Below, piece after piece: positions 32,576 to 42,196 of a stretch of 64,000 nucleotides of DNA. Every line of letters begins with the position of its first letter. Within the stretch, counting starts at the first letter, position 1. This DNA comes from Afipia sp. 1NLS2. Its GTDB lineage: Bacteria > Pseudomonadota > Alphaproteobacteria > Rhizobiales > Xanthobacteraceae. Both the position numbers and the translations under genes were made by a program. Where the stretch lies: NCBI RefSeq assembly GCF_000178995.1, contig NZ_ADVZ01000001.1, positions 592,001-656,000 of the forward strand, given 5' to 3'. Under the pieces are notes generated by a model. It did no database searches. It was not told the DNA's origin and was given only the letters and a program-made list of their open reading frames with translations.

Positions 32576-33837
32576 TCAGTTACGCGCGTCAGGGCGAGCA
32601 GAACGACGAGACCAGTCAGGCGGCGGTGGAGGAGCATATCGCTCCTGCGCCGCGCGTGTCCGTGCAGGCGTTCTGCGAAACCGTCGAGACCGCCGCTGCC
32701 GTGCAGGCAGCGTGCGAAGACCGGCGGCTGGCCAAGGCACATCTCAAGATTCAGATGGGAGGCATGGCCGCCGCGATCGAGGCCTATCGCACAGCGCCAA
32801 CACCCAACGTCATTCTTCTCGAGACCGAGAGCGAGACGGGAATCCTGTCCGGCCTCGACCAGCTTGCAGCGGTTTGCGACGCAGGCACGCGCGTTGTCGT
32901 CATCGGCCGCATCAACGACGTCACGCTCTATCGCGAACTCGTGCGACGTGGCGTCAGCGATTACGTGATCTCGCCTGTCGGCCCGCTCGATATCGTGCGC
33001 TCGGTCTGCAACCTGTTCACGACCCCGGAAGCCAAGGCCGTCGGCCGCATCATCGCCGTCGTCGGCGCCAAGGGCGGCGTTGGCGCCTCCACCATCGCTC
33101 ACAATGTCGCCTGGGCGATCGCCCGCGACCTGGCGCTGGATGCAGTGGTTGCGGACCTCGACCTCGCCTTCGGCACGGCCGGGCTCGACTACAATCAGGA
33201 CCCGCCGCAGGGTATCGCCGATGCTGTGTTCTCGCCGGATCGCGTCGACACCGCCTTCCTCGATCGCCTGCTGTCGAAATGCACGGACCACCTCAACCTG
33301 CTCGCAGCACCCGCCACGCTCGACCGGGTCTATGATTTCGGCAACGACGCCTTTGACGCGATCTTCGACACGCTGCGCACCACCATGCCCTGCATCGTCC
33401 TGGACGTTCCGCATCAGTGGTCCGGCTGGACTAAGCGCGCACTTGTTGGAGCCGACGACATCCTGATCGTGGCTGCGCCGGACCTCGCCAATCTGCGCAA
33501 CACCAAGAACATGTTCGACACGCTGAAGGCCGCCCGCCCGAACGACCGCGCGCCGATCTATTGCCTCAATCAGGTCGGGATTCCGAAGCGACCCGAGATC
33601 AAGGCCGGAGAATTTGCCAAGGCGATCGAGAACGACCCGATCGTTTCGATTCCGTTCGAACCGCAGATTTTCGGGTCCGCCGCTAACAACGGTCAAATGA
33701 TCGCGGAAATCTCGGCCAATCACCGGACCGCCGAAATGTTCCTGCAGATCGCGCAGCGCCTCACCGGCCGCGGCGACTCCAAGAAATCAGGTCACTCATT
33801 TTTAGCCCCCCTTCTCGGAAAGTTGCGCCGGAAGTAA
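32572..33837 (+). CDS. cpaE: CpaE-family MinD-like ATPase
   Basis: The 421-residue cytoplasmic protein has an N-terminal receiver-like domain (about 30-150; LILLETESE region, NVILLETESETGIL) and a C-terminal ParA/MinD-type ATPase with the deviant Walker A VVGAKGGVGASTIAHN (near 165). CpaE/TadZ proteins position the Tad machinery at the cell pole. The true start is ATG 32572 overlapping the cpaD stop; the frame stays open far upstream through cpaD, which is not meaningful. Confidence 0.9.
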   Translation: MISYARQGEQNDETSQAAVEEHIAPAPRVSVQAFCETVETAAAVQAACEDRRLAKAHLKIQMGGMAAAIEAYRTAPTPNVILLETESETGILSGLDQLAAVCDAGTRVVVIGRINDVTLYRELVRRGVSDYVISPVGPLDIVRSVCNLFTTPEAKAVGRIIAVVGAKGGVGASTIAHNVAWAIARDLALDAVVADLDLAFGTAGLDYNQDPPQGIADAVFSPDRVDTAFLDRLLSKCTDHLNLLAAPATLDRVYDFGNDAFDAIFDTLRTTMPCIVLDVPHQWSGWTKRALVGADDILIVAAPDLANLRNTKNMFDTLKAARPNDRAPIYCLNQVGIPKRPEIKAGEFAKAIENDPIVSIPFEPQIFGSAANNGQMIAEISANHRTAEMFLQIAQRLTGRGDSKKSGHSFLAPLLGKLRRK

Positions 33838-33855
33838 TCTGGCTTGAGGTAGAGC

Positions 33856-35322
33856 GTGTTTGGCAAGCGTAGCGGAGTAGACACGGACTTCCGGCCCGGA
33901 AGCGCCGCCGTAAAACCGGCGGAGCCTGCGGCGGCGGCTCCGCGCGCGCCGGTCATCGACGTGCCGAAAGCGGCAGCACCTCCGCTGGCGCCCGCGCGAT
34001 CAGCTCCGCCGCCTGTCAACGAGTCACGCCGCTCCGAGAGCTATTATCAGGTCAAGGCGACGATTTTCGGCGCGCTGATCGAAGCGATCGACCTTGCCCA
34101 GCTCGCCAAGCTCGATGCCGAGTCGGCGCGTGAGGAAATCCGCGACATCGTCAACGAGATCATCGCGATCAAGAACATCGTGATGTCGATCGCCGAGCAG
34201 GAAGAACTGCTCGACGACATCTGCAACGACGTGCTGGGTTACGGCCCGCTGGAACCATTGCTCGCCCGCGACGACATCGCCGACATCATGGTCAACGGCG
34301 CCGGCACGGTGTTCATCGAAGTCGCCGGCAAGATCCAGAAGACCGGGATTCGCTTCCGCGACAACCAGCAGCTCCTCAACATCTGCCAGCGCATCGTGAG
34401 CCAGGTCGGCCGCCGCGTCGACGAATCCTCTCCGATTTGCGACGCCCGCCTCGCCGACGGCTCCCGCGTCAACGCGATCGTGCCGCCGCTCGCCATCGAC
34501 GGTCCCGCGCTCACCATCCGCAAGTTCAAGAAGGACAAGCTGACGCTCGACCAGCTCGTCAATTTCGGCGCGATCTCGCCGGAAGGCGCGCAGATCCTGC
34601 AGATCATCGGCCGCTGCCGTGCCAACGTGCTGATCTCCGGCGGCACCGGCTCCGGCAAAACCACGCTGCTGAACTGCCTGACCAACTATATCGACGAAGA
34701 CGAGCGCATCATCACCTGCGAAGACGCGGCCGAACTGCAGCTCCAGCAGCCGCATGTCGTGCGCCTTGAAACCCGCCCGCCGAACATCGAGGGCGAGGGT
34801 CAGGTCACCATGCGCGATCTCGTCAAGAATTGTCTGCGTATGCGCCCCGAACGCATCATCGTCGGCGAAGTCCGCGGACCCGAGGCGTTCGATCTGCTGC
34901 AGGCGATGAACACCGGCCATGACGGCTCGATGGGAACACTGCACGCCAACAACCCGCGCGAAGCTCTTTCCCGCTGCGAATCCATGATCACGATGGGCGG
35001 CTATTCACTGCCCTCGCGCACCATCCGCGAAATGATGTGTGCCTCGATCGATGTCATCGTTCAGGCCGCCCGCCTGCGCGACGGCTCCCGCCGCATCACG
35101 CACGTCACCGAGGTGATGGGCATGGAAGGCGACACCATCATCACCCAGGATATTTTCGTCTACGACATCACGGGCGAGGATATCAACGGCAACATCATCG
35201 GCCGGCATCGCTCGACCGGCATCGGACGTCCGCGCTTCTGGGATCGCGCGCGCTACTATGGTGAGGAAAAGCGGCTCGCCGCGGCACTCGACGCGGCGGA
35301 AGCGCCAGATCCAACACGGTAA
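33856..35322 (+). CDS. cpaF: Tad pilus ATPase CpaF (TadA)
   Basis: This 488-residue secretion ATPase of the type II/IV family powers pilus assembly. A Pro/Ala-rich N-terminus (to about 60) precedes the conserved [28 protein letters not shown] segment. Walker [10 protein letters not shown] is near 263, the Asp box [17 protein letters not shown] near 282, Walker [18 protein letters not shown] near 335 and the His box [15 protein letters not shown] near 355. It starts with GTG 33856 after GAGGTAGA. Confidence 0.95.
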   Translation: MFGKRSGVDTDFRPGSAAVKPAEPAAAAPRAPVIDVPKAAAPPLAPARSAPPPVNESRRSESYYQVKATIFGALIEAIDLAQLAKLDAESAREEIRDIVNEIIAIKNIVMSIAEQEELLDDICNDVLGYGPLEPLLARDDIADIMVNGAGTVFIEVAGKIQKTGIRFRDNQQLLNICQRIVSQVGRRVDESSPICDARLADGSRVNAIVPPLAIDGPALTIRKFKKDKLTLDQLVNFGAISPEGAQILQIIGRCRANVLISGGTGSGKTTLLNCLTNYIDEDERIITCEDAAELQLQQPHVVRLETRPPNIEGEGQVTMRDLVKNCLRMRPERIIVGEVRGPEAFDLLQAMNTGHDGSMGTLHANNPREALSRCESMITMGGYSLPSRTIREMMCASIDVIVQAARLRDGSRRITHVTEVMGMEGDTIITQDIFVYDITGEDINGNIIGRHRSTGIGRPRFWDRARYYGEEKRLAAALDAAEAPDPTR

Positions 35323-35333
35323 GGGGTGATCTC

Positions 35334-36305
35334 ATGAAGATTCAGACCCTTGCGATTGCATTCATGAGCGCGGTGACGCTGGGCGGCCTTGCCTGGGTGT
35401 TTCTGTATCCTCTCCTGTCCGGCGAACGGCAGGCCGAGAAGCGCCGCGCTTCCTTCTCTCGCACCGAAGCTGCGACACGGCGCATCGATCGCAATCAGCG
35501 TTCGCGCCGCGAGCAGGTCGAGGACACACTGAAGGATGTGGAAGACCGTGCCAAGCAGGCCAAGAAGGTTCCGCTCAACACACGGCTGGCCCAGGCCGGC
35601 GTGAGCTGGAGCAGGCGGCAGTTCATCATCGGTTCGGCTGCTCTTGGACTCCTGGTGTTCTTCATTTGCTTCGTGACCGCAAATTTGATCGCAACGGCCG
35701 CGCTCGCCCTCTCCGCCGGGCTGGGCCTGCCGCGCTGGGTCCTGAGCTATCTGAAACGCCGCCGCGAGAAGCAGTTTCTGGAGGCGCTTCCCGATGCCGT
35801 CGATGTCATCGTCCGTGGCGTGAAGGCAGGCCTTCCGCTGTTCGACTCGCTCAAGGTGGTCGTCAACGATTCGCCAGAGCCGCTGCGCTCGGAATTCCGT
35901 GCCATCATCGAGACCCAGAGTATCGGCATGCCGCTCGGCGAAGCCTGCATGCGCCTTTACGAGCGTATGCCGCTACCGGAGGCGAACTTTTTCGGCATCG
36001 TGATCGGCATCCAGACAAAATCCGGCGGCAACCTGTCCGAGGCGCTCGGCAACCTGTCCAAGGTGCTGCGCGACCGCAAGAAAATGAGAGCCAAGATTCA
36101 GGCGATGTCGATGGAAGCGAAAGCTTCTGCCGCGATTATCGGCGCGCTGCCGCCTGTCGTCATGATTATCGTCTACATCATGTCGCCGGATTACATTTCG
36201 CTGCTGTGGACCCATCCGACGGGCCGCTTCATGCTCGCATGTTGCGCCGTCTGGATGACCGCTGGCATTCTCGTGATGAAAAAAATGATCAACTTCGATT
36301 TCTGA
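35334..36305 (+). CDS. tadB: Tad pilus inner-membrane protein TadB
   Basis: This 323-residue type II secretion F-domain protein has two N-terminal helices (about 5-28 and 100-140), a cytoplasmic F domain with LPDAVDVIVRGVKAGLPLFDSLKVV and GEACMRLYERMPLPEANFFGIVIGIQTKSGGNL, and two C-terminal helices. It forms the platform with TadC over CpaF. It begins 12 bases after cpaF in the same operon. Confidence 0.92.
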   Translation: MKIQTLAIAFMSAVTLGGLAWVFLYPLLSGERQAEKRRASFSRTEAATRRIDRNQRSRREQVEDTLKDVEDRAKQAKKVPLNTRLAQAGVSWSRRQFIIGSAALGLLVFFICFVTANLIATAALALSAGLGLPRWVLSYLKRRREKQFLEALPDAVDVIVRGVKAGLPLFDSLKVVVNDSPEPLRSEFRAIIETQSIGMPLGEACMRLYERMPLPEANFFGIVIGIQTKSGGNLSEALGNLSKVLRDRKKMRAKIQAMSMEAKASAAIIGALPPVVMIIVYIMSPDYISLLWTHPTGRFMLACCAVWMTAGILVMKKMINFDF

Positions 36306-36315
36306 TGGATACGTC

Positions 36316-37293
36316 ATGCTCGATATGTTGATCGATAAAGTCCAAGATGTTCGCTTCCTGACGATGGTGTTTGCCGCAATCGCCGCGAGCGCTACGGCCT
36401 ATGCCCTGATCTCTCCCCTGTTCGCCAGCGACGGGTTGACGCGGCGAATGAAAGCGGTCGCCAACGAGCGCGAGCGCATCCGTCAGCGCGAACGCGAACG
36501 CATGAACAACAGTGAGAGGGTCACGCTGCGGCAAAGCCCAAAGCAGTTCATCGGCAAGATCGTCCACGATTTCAACCTCGGCAAATGGCTCGCGCAGGAG
36601 GAAGCCAAGGAAAAACTGGTTATGGCCGGTTATCGCGGCCATGCGCCCTACATCACCTTCCTGTTTTTCCGTATGGTGACCCCGATCGTCCTTCTGGCCG
36701 TGACCGCGCTGTATATCTTCGTGATCCTGAAGCTCAATCAGACTACACTGGTCAAAATTGGCATCTGCATCGGCGCAGCCTGGTTCGGCATGCAGGCCCC
36801 CATGCTGTTTCTGAAAAACGCGATCAGCAAGCGCCAGCTCTCGATCAAGCGCGCCTTCCCCGATGCGCTGGACCTTCTCCTGATCTGCGTCGAATCCGGC
36901 ATGTCGATCGAAGCAGCCTTCCGCAAGGTCAGCTTCGAGATCGGATCGCAGTCCGTGGCCCTCGCCGAGGAATTCACGCTGACGACCGCGGAACTGTCCT
37001 ATCTGCAAGACCGCAAGACCGCATACGAGAACCTGCAGAAGCGTACCGGGATCGACGGCGTGAAATCGGTGTGTATGGCCTTGATGCAATCGGAGCGCTA
37101 CGGCACGCCCCTCGGCCAGACATTGCGCGTCATGGCGCAGGAAAACCGCGACATGCGCATGACCGAAGCCGAGAAGAAAGCCGCGGCTCTGCCTCCGAAG
37201 CTCACGGTTCCGATGATCGTGTTCTTCCTGCCGATCCTGTTCGTGGTCATTCTCGGGCCGACCGGCATCAAGGTCGCGGCCTACATGCACTGA
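36316..37293 (+). CDS. tadC: Tad pilus inner-membrane protein TadC
   Basis: The 325-residue partner of TadB is another T2SS F-domain protein, with LPDALDLLL-like FPDALDLLLICVESGMSIEAAFRKV and the ALMQSERYGTPLGQTLRVMAQENRDMRM segment. Membrane spans are predicted near 10-32, 110-160 and 295-320. It ends the rightward pilus operon. It faces tadD across a 64-base gap. Confidence 0.92.
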   Translation: MLDMLIDKVQDVRFLTMVFAAIAASATAYALISPLFASDGLTRRMKAVANERERIRQRERERMNNSERVTLRQSPKQFIGKIVHDFNLGKWLAQEEAKEKLVMAGYRGHAPYITFLFFRMVTPIVLLAVTALYIFVILKLNQTTLVKIGICIGAAWFGMQAPMLFLKNAISKRQLSIKRAFPDALDLLLICVESGMSIEAAFRKVSFEIGSQSVALAEEFTLTTAELSYLQDRKTAYENLQKRTGIDGVKSVCMALMQSERYGTPLGQTLRVMAQENRDMRMTEAEKKAAALPPKLTVPMIVFFLPILFVVILGPTGIKVAAYMH

Positions 37294-37357
37294 CCTGCGA
37301 CGGCGGTTTGCCGCCGCCGAGGCAGGGTCTGCACTTGTTTCTCAAAATCGATAATTT

Positions 37358-38167
37358 TCAGGACCGCGACGATGCAACGCTACGCGGACGAGCGGGCGTC
37401 TTGCCGGCCTGCCCGCTGTTCAGCATGTCCTTGAGGTAGGCGACATTGGCAGCGGCTTGATCCGGGGGCAGGTCCGCCTGCACGATAGCCTCGGCTTCCG
37501 CGAAGCGGCCCTGCAGGCCGAGCGCAAGCCCGAGGTTCTGCCGGATACGGGAATCATTCGGCGCGAGCTTTTGAGCGCGGCGCAACGTCGCCTCCGCTTG
37601 AGGCAGCTCCTTGGTGAGCACGTAGGACAGCCCGAGATTGGACAGCACCGAGGGATCATCCGGCCTGATCTTCAACGCGCTTGCATAATAACGTCGCGCT
37701 TCCTCGGGCTTACCCATCTGATCAAGCACTGCGCCTTGTATCGAGAGAATGCGCCAGTCCGGATTGGCCGGCGTGTGCGCGCGCGACAGCACATCGAAGG
37801 CGAGCTTGAAGTCGCCGTTCTCGGCCAGCGCCCGGCCATAGGCACCGAGCACCTCGCGGTTGCCGGGATGGGTGAGATTTGTCTGTTCGAGCACCGCCAC
37901 CGCCTGCTCGCGCTGGCCATTGGCGCGCAAGGCCTGTCCGTAGCGCAGCCCAGTGTCGAGGTCTTTCGGATTGGCGCGATATTTCTCGCCATAGACCTCG
38001 ACTGCGCGGCGAGCGTCCGTCTCCGGTGCAGAGGCACTGGCCTTGCTGCCGATCGATCCCGTGATGTCCGGCACCCCTGTCGTCTGACAACCGGCAAGGC
38101 CAACCGCGGCGATGGTCAGAAAGCCGACCGAGCCGAGAAACCGGGCAAGACGGGGTGATTGACGCAT
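37358..38167 (-). CDS. tadD: Pilus lipoprotein TadD (TPR)
   Basis: The 269-residue lipoprotein (signal ending VGLAGC) carries about five tetratricopeptide repeats between residues 60 and 245, such as NPKDLDTGLRYGQALRANGQ and DDPSVLSNLGLSYVLTKELPQAEATLRRA. TadD helps localise or stabilise the secretin. ATG 38167 is preferred to a TTG at 38182. It is convergent with tadC and has its own promoter region containing a CtrA-like site. Confidence 0.88.
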   Translation of the reverse strand: MRQSPRLARFLGSVGFLTIAAVGLAGCQTTGVPDITGSIGSKASASAPETDARRAVEVYGEKYRANPKDLDTGLRYGQALRANGQREQAVAVLEQTNLTHPGNREVLGAYGRALAENGDFKLAFDVLSRAHTPANPDWRILSIQGAVLDQMGKPEEARRYYASALKIRPDDPSVLSNLGLSYVLTKELPQAEATLRRAQKLAPNDSRIRQNLGLALGLQGRFAEAEAIVQADLPPDQAAANVAYLKDMLNSGQAGKTPARPRSVASSRS

Positions 38168-38234
38168 GGCGCGTTCGCTCAAGGCAAGATGGACGACGGA
38201 ATTCAGCCGATCCTTCAGCAGTAAATTGTTAACC

Positions 38235-38249
38235 CTAATGAGTGGTTAA
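38235..38249 (-). promoter_or_regulatory. CtrA-like box upstream of tadD
   Basis: On the minus strand TTAA-N7-TTAG, one mismatch, about 70 bases upstream of tadD. A TTAAC follows within ten bases. Suggestive only because similar sites precede pilA and cpaC. Confidence 0.35.
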
Positions 38250-38320
38250 TTTTGCCGACGGCGTGATACACCCATTCTCGACCGCGCTTCGCGCCCGCAG
38301 ATTCCATCCCGAGTTGCCTG

Positions 38321-39697
38321 ATGCCCGCCCCATTCTCGACCGCTCCTGCTTCCTCCGCCACACCCATCCTGTTCGCCACGACATCCACCTGTGACAAAGT
38401 CGCTGCAAACCTGCCCGCGCCAGCGCGCGAATTCGCGACGGCCAATGGTTTCTCCGCGAAACCCGGCGAATGTCTCACTTTGCCCGGCGAGAACGGCAAG
38501 CTCGGCCTTGTCCTGTTCGGACTGGAGGACGATGCCGCCACGGCCGACCCGTTCCGCCCCGGGCAATTGCCCGCCAAGCTGCCGAAGGGTACCTACCACT
38601 TCGCCAACGCCCCGCATGATGCGCGCCTTGCCGCGCTCGCCTTCGCGCTCGGCAGCTACCGGTTCAGCCGCTACAAAAAGGCGGAGCCCTACGGCGTCAG
38701 CCTCGTGCCCCCGGAAGGCGCCGACGCCGATGAGTTGGCGCGCATGGCGGATGCCGCCACGCTCGCGCGCGATCTCATCAACACCCCGCCGAACGACATG
38801 GGGCCGGAGGAACTCGCGGAAGCGGCCAAAACACTGGCCGATGAATTCGGCGCAGCCTGGCGCTGCGTCGGCGGCGAGGAACTGGTGCGCGAATTTCCGC
38901 TGATCCACGCCGTCGGCATGGCCTCGACCCGCGCGCCGCGTCTGATCGATTTCACCTGGGGCGATGCCTCTCATCCGAAGGTGACGCTAGTCGGCAAGGG
39001 CGTCTGCTTCGATACCGGCGGCCTCGACCTCAAGCCTTCCAGCGCCATGCTCATCATGAAGAAGGACATGGGCGGCGCGGCCAACGTACTCGCACTGGCG
39101 CGGATGGTGATGGCCGCCAAGCTGAAGGTGCGGCTGCGGGTGCTGATTCCGGCGGTGGAGAATTCCGTCGCCGGCAATGCCTTCCGTCCGCTGGACGTGT
39201 TCCGCTCGCGCAAGGGACTGACCGTCGAAATCGGCAACACGGACGCCGAAGGCCGCCTCGTGCTGGCCGACGCGCTCACTTTGGCCTGCGAAGAAAACCC
39301 CGATCTGCTGATCGACATGGGCACGCTCACGGGCGCCGCGCGCGTGGCGCTCGGTCCGGACCTGCCGCCCTTCTACACCAACGATGAAGCGCTCGCTACC
39401 GATGTCGCGCGTCATGCGCGGCAGGAGAACGATCCGCTGTGGCGGCTGCCGCTGTGGCAGCCTTACGACGCGTGGCTCGATTCCAAAGTGGCTGATATCA
39501 ACAATGCACCGTCCGGCGGCTTCGCGGGTTCGATCACCTGCGCGCTGTTCATGCAGCGTTTCGTGACCGCCGGGACGCGCTGGCTGCATGCCGACATCTA
39601 TGGCTGGACACCGGCCGCGAAGCCTGCCCGCCCCGAAGGCGGCGAGTGCCAGGGCGCGCGCGCGTTCTACAAGCTGTTGAGCGAACGCTATGGCTGA
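38321..39697 (+). CDS. M17 leucyl aminopeptidase family protein
   Basis: The 458-residue cytoplasmic metallopeptidase removes N-terminal residues from peptides. The catalytic half contains LVGKGVCFDTGGLDLKPSSAMLIMKKDMGGAANVL (metal Lys and Asp near 230-255) and the signature NTDAEGRLVLADALTLA (near 305), followed by DMGTLTGAARVALG. The N-terminal half is short relative to PepA. It lies next to an NlpC/P60 peptidase whose start overlaps its stop by eight bases and upstream of a peptide importer, suggesting peptide turnover. Confidence 0.9.
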   Translation: MPAPFSTAPASSATPILFATTSTCDKVAANLPAPAREFATANGFSAKPGECLTLPGENGKLGLVLFGLEDDAATADPFRPGQLPAKLPKGTYHFANAPHDARLAALAFALGSYRFSRYKKAEPYGVSLVPPEGADADELARMADAATLARDLINTPPNDMGPEELAEAAKTLADEFGAAWRCVGGEELVREFPLIHAVGMASTRAPRLIDFTWGDASHPKVTLVGKGVCFDTGGLDLKPSSAMLIMKKDMGGAANVLALARMVMAAKLKVRLRVLIPAVENSVAGNAFRPLDVFRSRKGLTVEIGNTDAEGRLVLADALTLACEENPDLLIDMGTLTGAARVALGPDLPPFYTNDEALATDVARHARQENDPLWRLPLWQPYDAWLDSKVADINNAPSGGFAGSITCALFMQRFVTAGTRWLHADIYGWTPAAKPARPEGGECQGARAFYKLLSERYG

Positions 39698-40547
39698 GAC
39701 GAAGCCCGATCCACGGCTCACACCCGCGCGGCCCGATCTTGCGGCCTCGCACCTGCGAGGCAAGGTGGAGGCCGCGCGCTTTGTCGATGGCGAAGAGAAC
39801 GAGGTGATCGATGCCCTCGCGCCGGTGCGATGCGAGCCATCCCATAACGCCACGCTGCTCACACAGGCCCTGAAGGGCGAGCGCGTCACGATCTACGATC
39901 GCGACGGCGAAGGCTGGGCCTGGGGGCAGTTGAACGCCGACGGCTATGTCGGCTGGATGCCTGAATCAGCGCTGGTCCAGCCACGCACGACGCCGACGCA
40001 TCATGTCATCGTCCAGCGCACGCTGGCTTTCCCCGGCCCATCCATCAAGCTGCCGCCGGCCGAAAGCCTGCCGCTCGGGTCGCGCGTCGAGATCGTGAAA
40101 ACCAGCGACAATTTCGCCGTAACGCCGCAGAACCATTACATTCCCTTACGACATCTCGCGGCGCTTGCTGCCCATGAAAATGACTTCGTCGCGGTCGCTG
40201 AGCGTTTCATCGGCACGCCCTACCTCTGGGGCGGCAAGAGCAATATGGGCATCGATTGCTCCGGCCTCGTGCAAGTCTCGCTGGCCGCCGCAGGGATCAA
40301 GGCTCCGCGCGATAGCGACATGCAGGAAACCGCTTTGGGAGAGGCTGTCCCGCCCACGCAGTGGAACGAATTGCGGCGTGGCGATCTGGTGTTCTGGAAA
40401 GGGCATGTCGCCATCGTCAGCGGCTACGATATGCTGGTCCACGCCAATGCCTATGCGATGGCCACGGCCCATGAACCTTTTGGACAGGCCATCGCGCGGA
40501 TCGAAGCGGCGGGCAGCAAGGTGACGAGCGTGAAACGTTTGAAGTAA
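39690..40547 (+). CDS. NlpC/P60 family peptidase with SH3-like domains
   Basis: The 285-residue putative cell-wall endopeptidase has an SH3-like region (about 45-140; ERVTIYDRDGEGWAWGQLNADGYVGWMPE) and a C40 catalytic domain with Cys in MGIDCSGLVQVSL (near 190), His in WKGHVAIVSGYDMLVHAN. No signal peptide is evident, as in family members that act on recycled murein peptides. Translation is coupled to the aminopeptidase gene by overlap. The operon ends at the convergent yejF gene seven bases away. Confidence 0.88.
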   Translation: MAETKPDPRLTPARPDLAASHLRGKVEAARFVDGEENEVIDALAPVRCEPSHNATLLTQALKGERVTIYDRDGEGWAWGQLNADGYVGWMPESALVQPRTTPTHHVIVQRTLAFPGPSIKLPPAESLPLGSRVEIVKTSDNFAVTPQNHYIPLRHLAALAAHENDFVAVAERFIGTPYLWGGKSNMGIDCSGLVQVSLAAAGIKAPRDSDMQETALGEAVPPTQWNELRRGDLVFWKGHVAIVSGYDMLVHANAYAMATAHEPFGQAIARIEAAGSKVTSVKRLK

Positions 40548-40553
40548 GGCGCT

Positions 40554-42191
40554 TCACGCCTCCGGCGCAATCGCCGCATCCGCCTCGATATTGAACGCTG
40601 CCGCGAACAGCGCGCGGGTGTAATCCGTCTTCGGATTTTTGAACAGCGTGGAGGCTTCGCCTTTTTCCACCACCTTGCCCTGACGCATCACGATCAGATG
40701 GCTCGCAAGCGAGGCCACCACGCGCAGGTCATGGGAAATGAACATGTAGGTAAGGTCGCGCTTGCGCTGCAAATTCCGCAAGAGGTCGACCATCTGCGCC
40801 TGAAACAGCATGTCAAGCGCGCTGGTCGGCTCGTCGAGCACGACGAAATCCGGCTCCAGCACGATGGCACGCGCCACGCTGATGCGCTGACGCTGCCCGC
40901 CCGAAAACTCATGCGGGTAACGGAACCGCACTTGCGGATCGAGGCCGACATCGGTGAGCGCCTTGACCACGCGCGCCTCGCGCTCCTCCGCAGACAATGA
41001 CGGCTGATGCACGCTCAGCCCCTCGGCCACAATGTCGTTCACCGACATGCGCGGGCTGAGCGCGCCGTAAGGGTCCTGAAACACAATCTGCATGTCGCGC
41101 CGGAACGGCCGCATTTCCTTGAAGCGCAGCCCCTGAATGGGCTTGCCGAGAAACACGATGGGGCCTTCTGAAGAAATCAGCCGCAACAACGCAAGGCCGA
41201 GTGTGGTCTTGCCCGAGCCGGATTCGCCGACGACGCCGAGCGTCTCGCCCTTGCGCACCGCGAGCGACACGCCATCGACCGCCTTGACGTGGCCAACGGT
41301 CTTGCGCAGCAGCCCGCGCTTGATCGGAAACCAGACCTTGAGATCGTCCGCCTGCATCACCACCGGTTTATCAGGTCGCGGCGGCGCGGGATCGGGCTTC
41401 GGCTCGGCAGCCAGCAGCGCCTTGGTGTAATCGTGCTGAGGCGCGGTGAACACCTGTTCGACCGGACCCTGCTCGACGATCTTGCCATTGTTCATGACAC
41501 AGACGCGATTGGCGATACGCCGCACGATGCCGAGATCATGGGTGATGAACAGAAGACTCATGCCGAGACGCGCGCGAATATCGGCGAGCAGCTTGAGGAT
41601 CTGCGCCTGCACCGTCACATCAAGGGCCGTCGTCGGTTCGTCCGCGATCAGCAGGTCCGGCTCGTTGGCGAGCGCCATCGCGATCATGACGCGCTGGCGC
41701 TGCCCGCCGGACAATTGGTGCGGATAGGCCCCCAGCCGGGTCTCGGGATCGGGAATGCCGACCTGCGTCAGAAGCTCCAGCGTGCGGGCGCGTGCCGCCT
41801 TGCCGCGCAGGCCGCCATGAAGCAGCAGCGCCTCTCCGATCTGGTCCTCGATGGTATGGAGCGGATTGAGCGACGTCATCGGCTCCTGGAAGATGATCGA
41901 GATGTCGTTGCCCCGCACGCCGCGCATCTCATTCTCGTCGAGCGGCAGTAAATTCCGCCCCTTGAATTTGATGCTGCCCGAGGGATGAGAGGCCGTTGGA
42001 TAAGGCAACAGCTTCAGCACCGACAGCGCGCTGACGGATTTCCCGGAACCGGATTCGCCGACCAGCGCGACGCATTCGCCGCGATTGATCGAGAACGAAA
42101 TCCTGTCGACCGCAACGGATGTCCTGCCGCCCTGCCGGAACGCGACCGAGAGGTCCTGCACATCGAGCAAAGGCTGTGAGGTCGTGTCCAT
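40554..42191 (-). CDS. yejF: Peptide ABC transporter ATPase YejF (double domain)
   Basis: This 545-residue protein has two fused ABC domains. The first has GESGSGKS near 41 and [27 protein letters not shown]; the second has GESGSGKTT near 320 and [27 protein letters not shown]. Such fused ATPases serve the Yej oligopeptide/microcin C-type importer. ATG 42191 is chosen over a codon three residues earlier. It is the last gene of the leftward yej operon, six bases after yejE. Confidence 0.92.
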   Translation of the reverse strand: MDTTSQPLLDVQDLSVAFRQGGRTSVAVDRISFSINRGECVALVGESGSGKSVSALSVLKLLPYPTASHPSGSIKFKGRNLLPLDENEMRGVRGNDISIIFQEPMTSLNPLHTIEDQIGEALLLHGGLRGKAARARTLELLTQVGIPDPETRLGAYPHQLSGGQRQRVMIAMALANEPDLLIADEPTTALDVTVQAQILKLLADIRARLGMSLLFITHDLGIVRRIANRVCVMNNGKIVEQGPVEQVFTAPQHDYTKALLAAEPKPDPAPPRPDKPVVMQADDLKVWFPIKRGLLRKTVGHVKAVDGVSLAVRKGETLGVVGESGSGKTTLGLALLRLISSEGPIVFLGKPIQGLRFKEMRPFRRDMQIVFQDPYGALSPRMSVNDIVAEGLSVHQPSLSAEEREARVVKALTDVGLDPQVRFRYPHEFSGGQRQRISVARAIVLEPDFVVLDEPTSALDMLFQAQMVDLLRNLQRKRDLTYMFISHDLRVVASLASHLIVMRQGKVVEKGEASTLFKNPKTDYTRALFAAAFNIEADAAIAPEA

Positions 42192-42196
42192 CGGCC

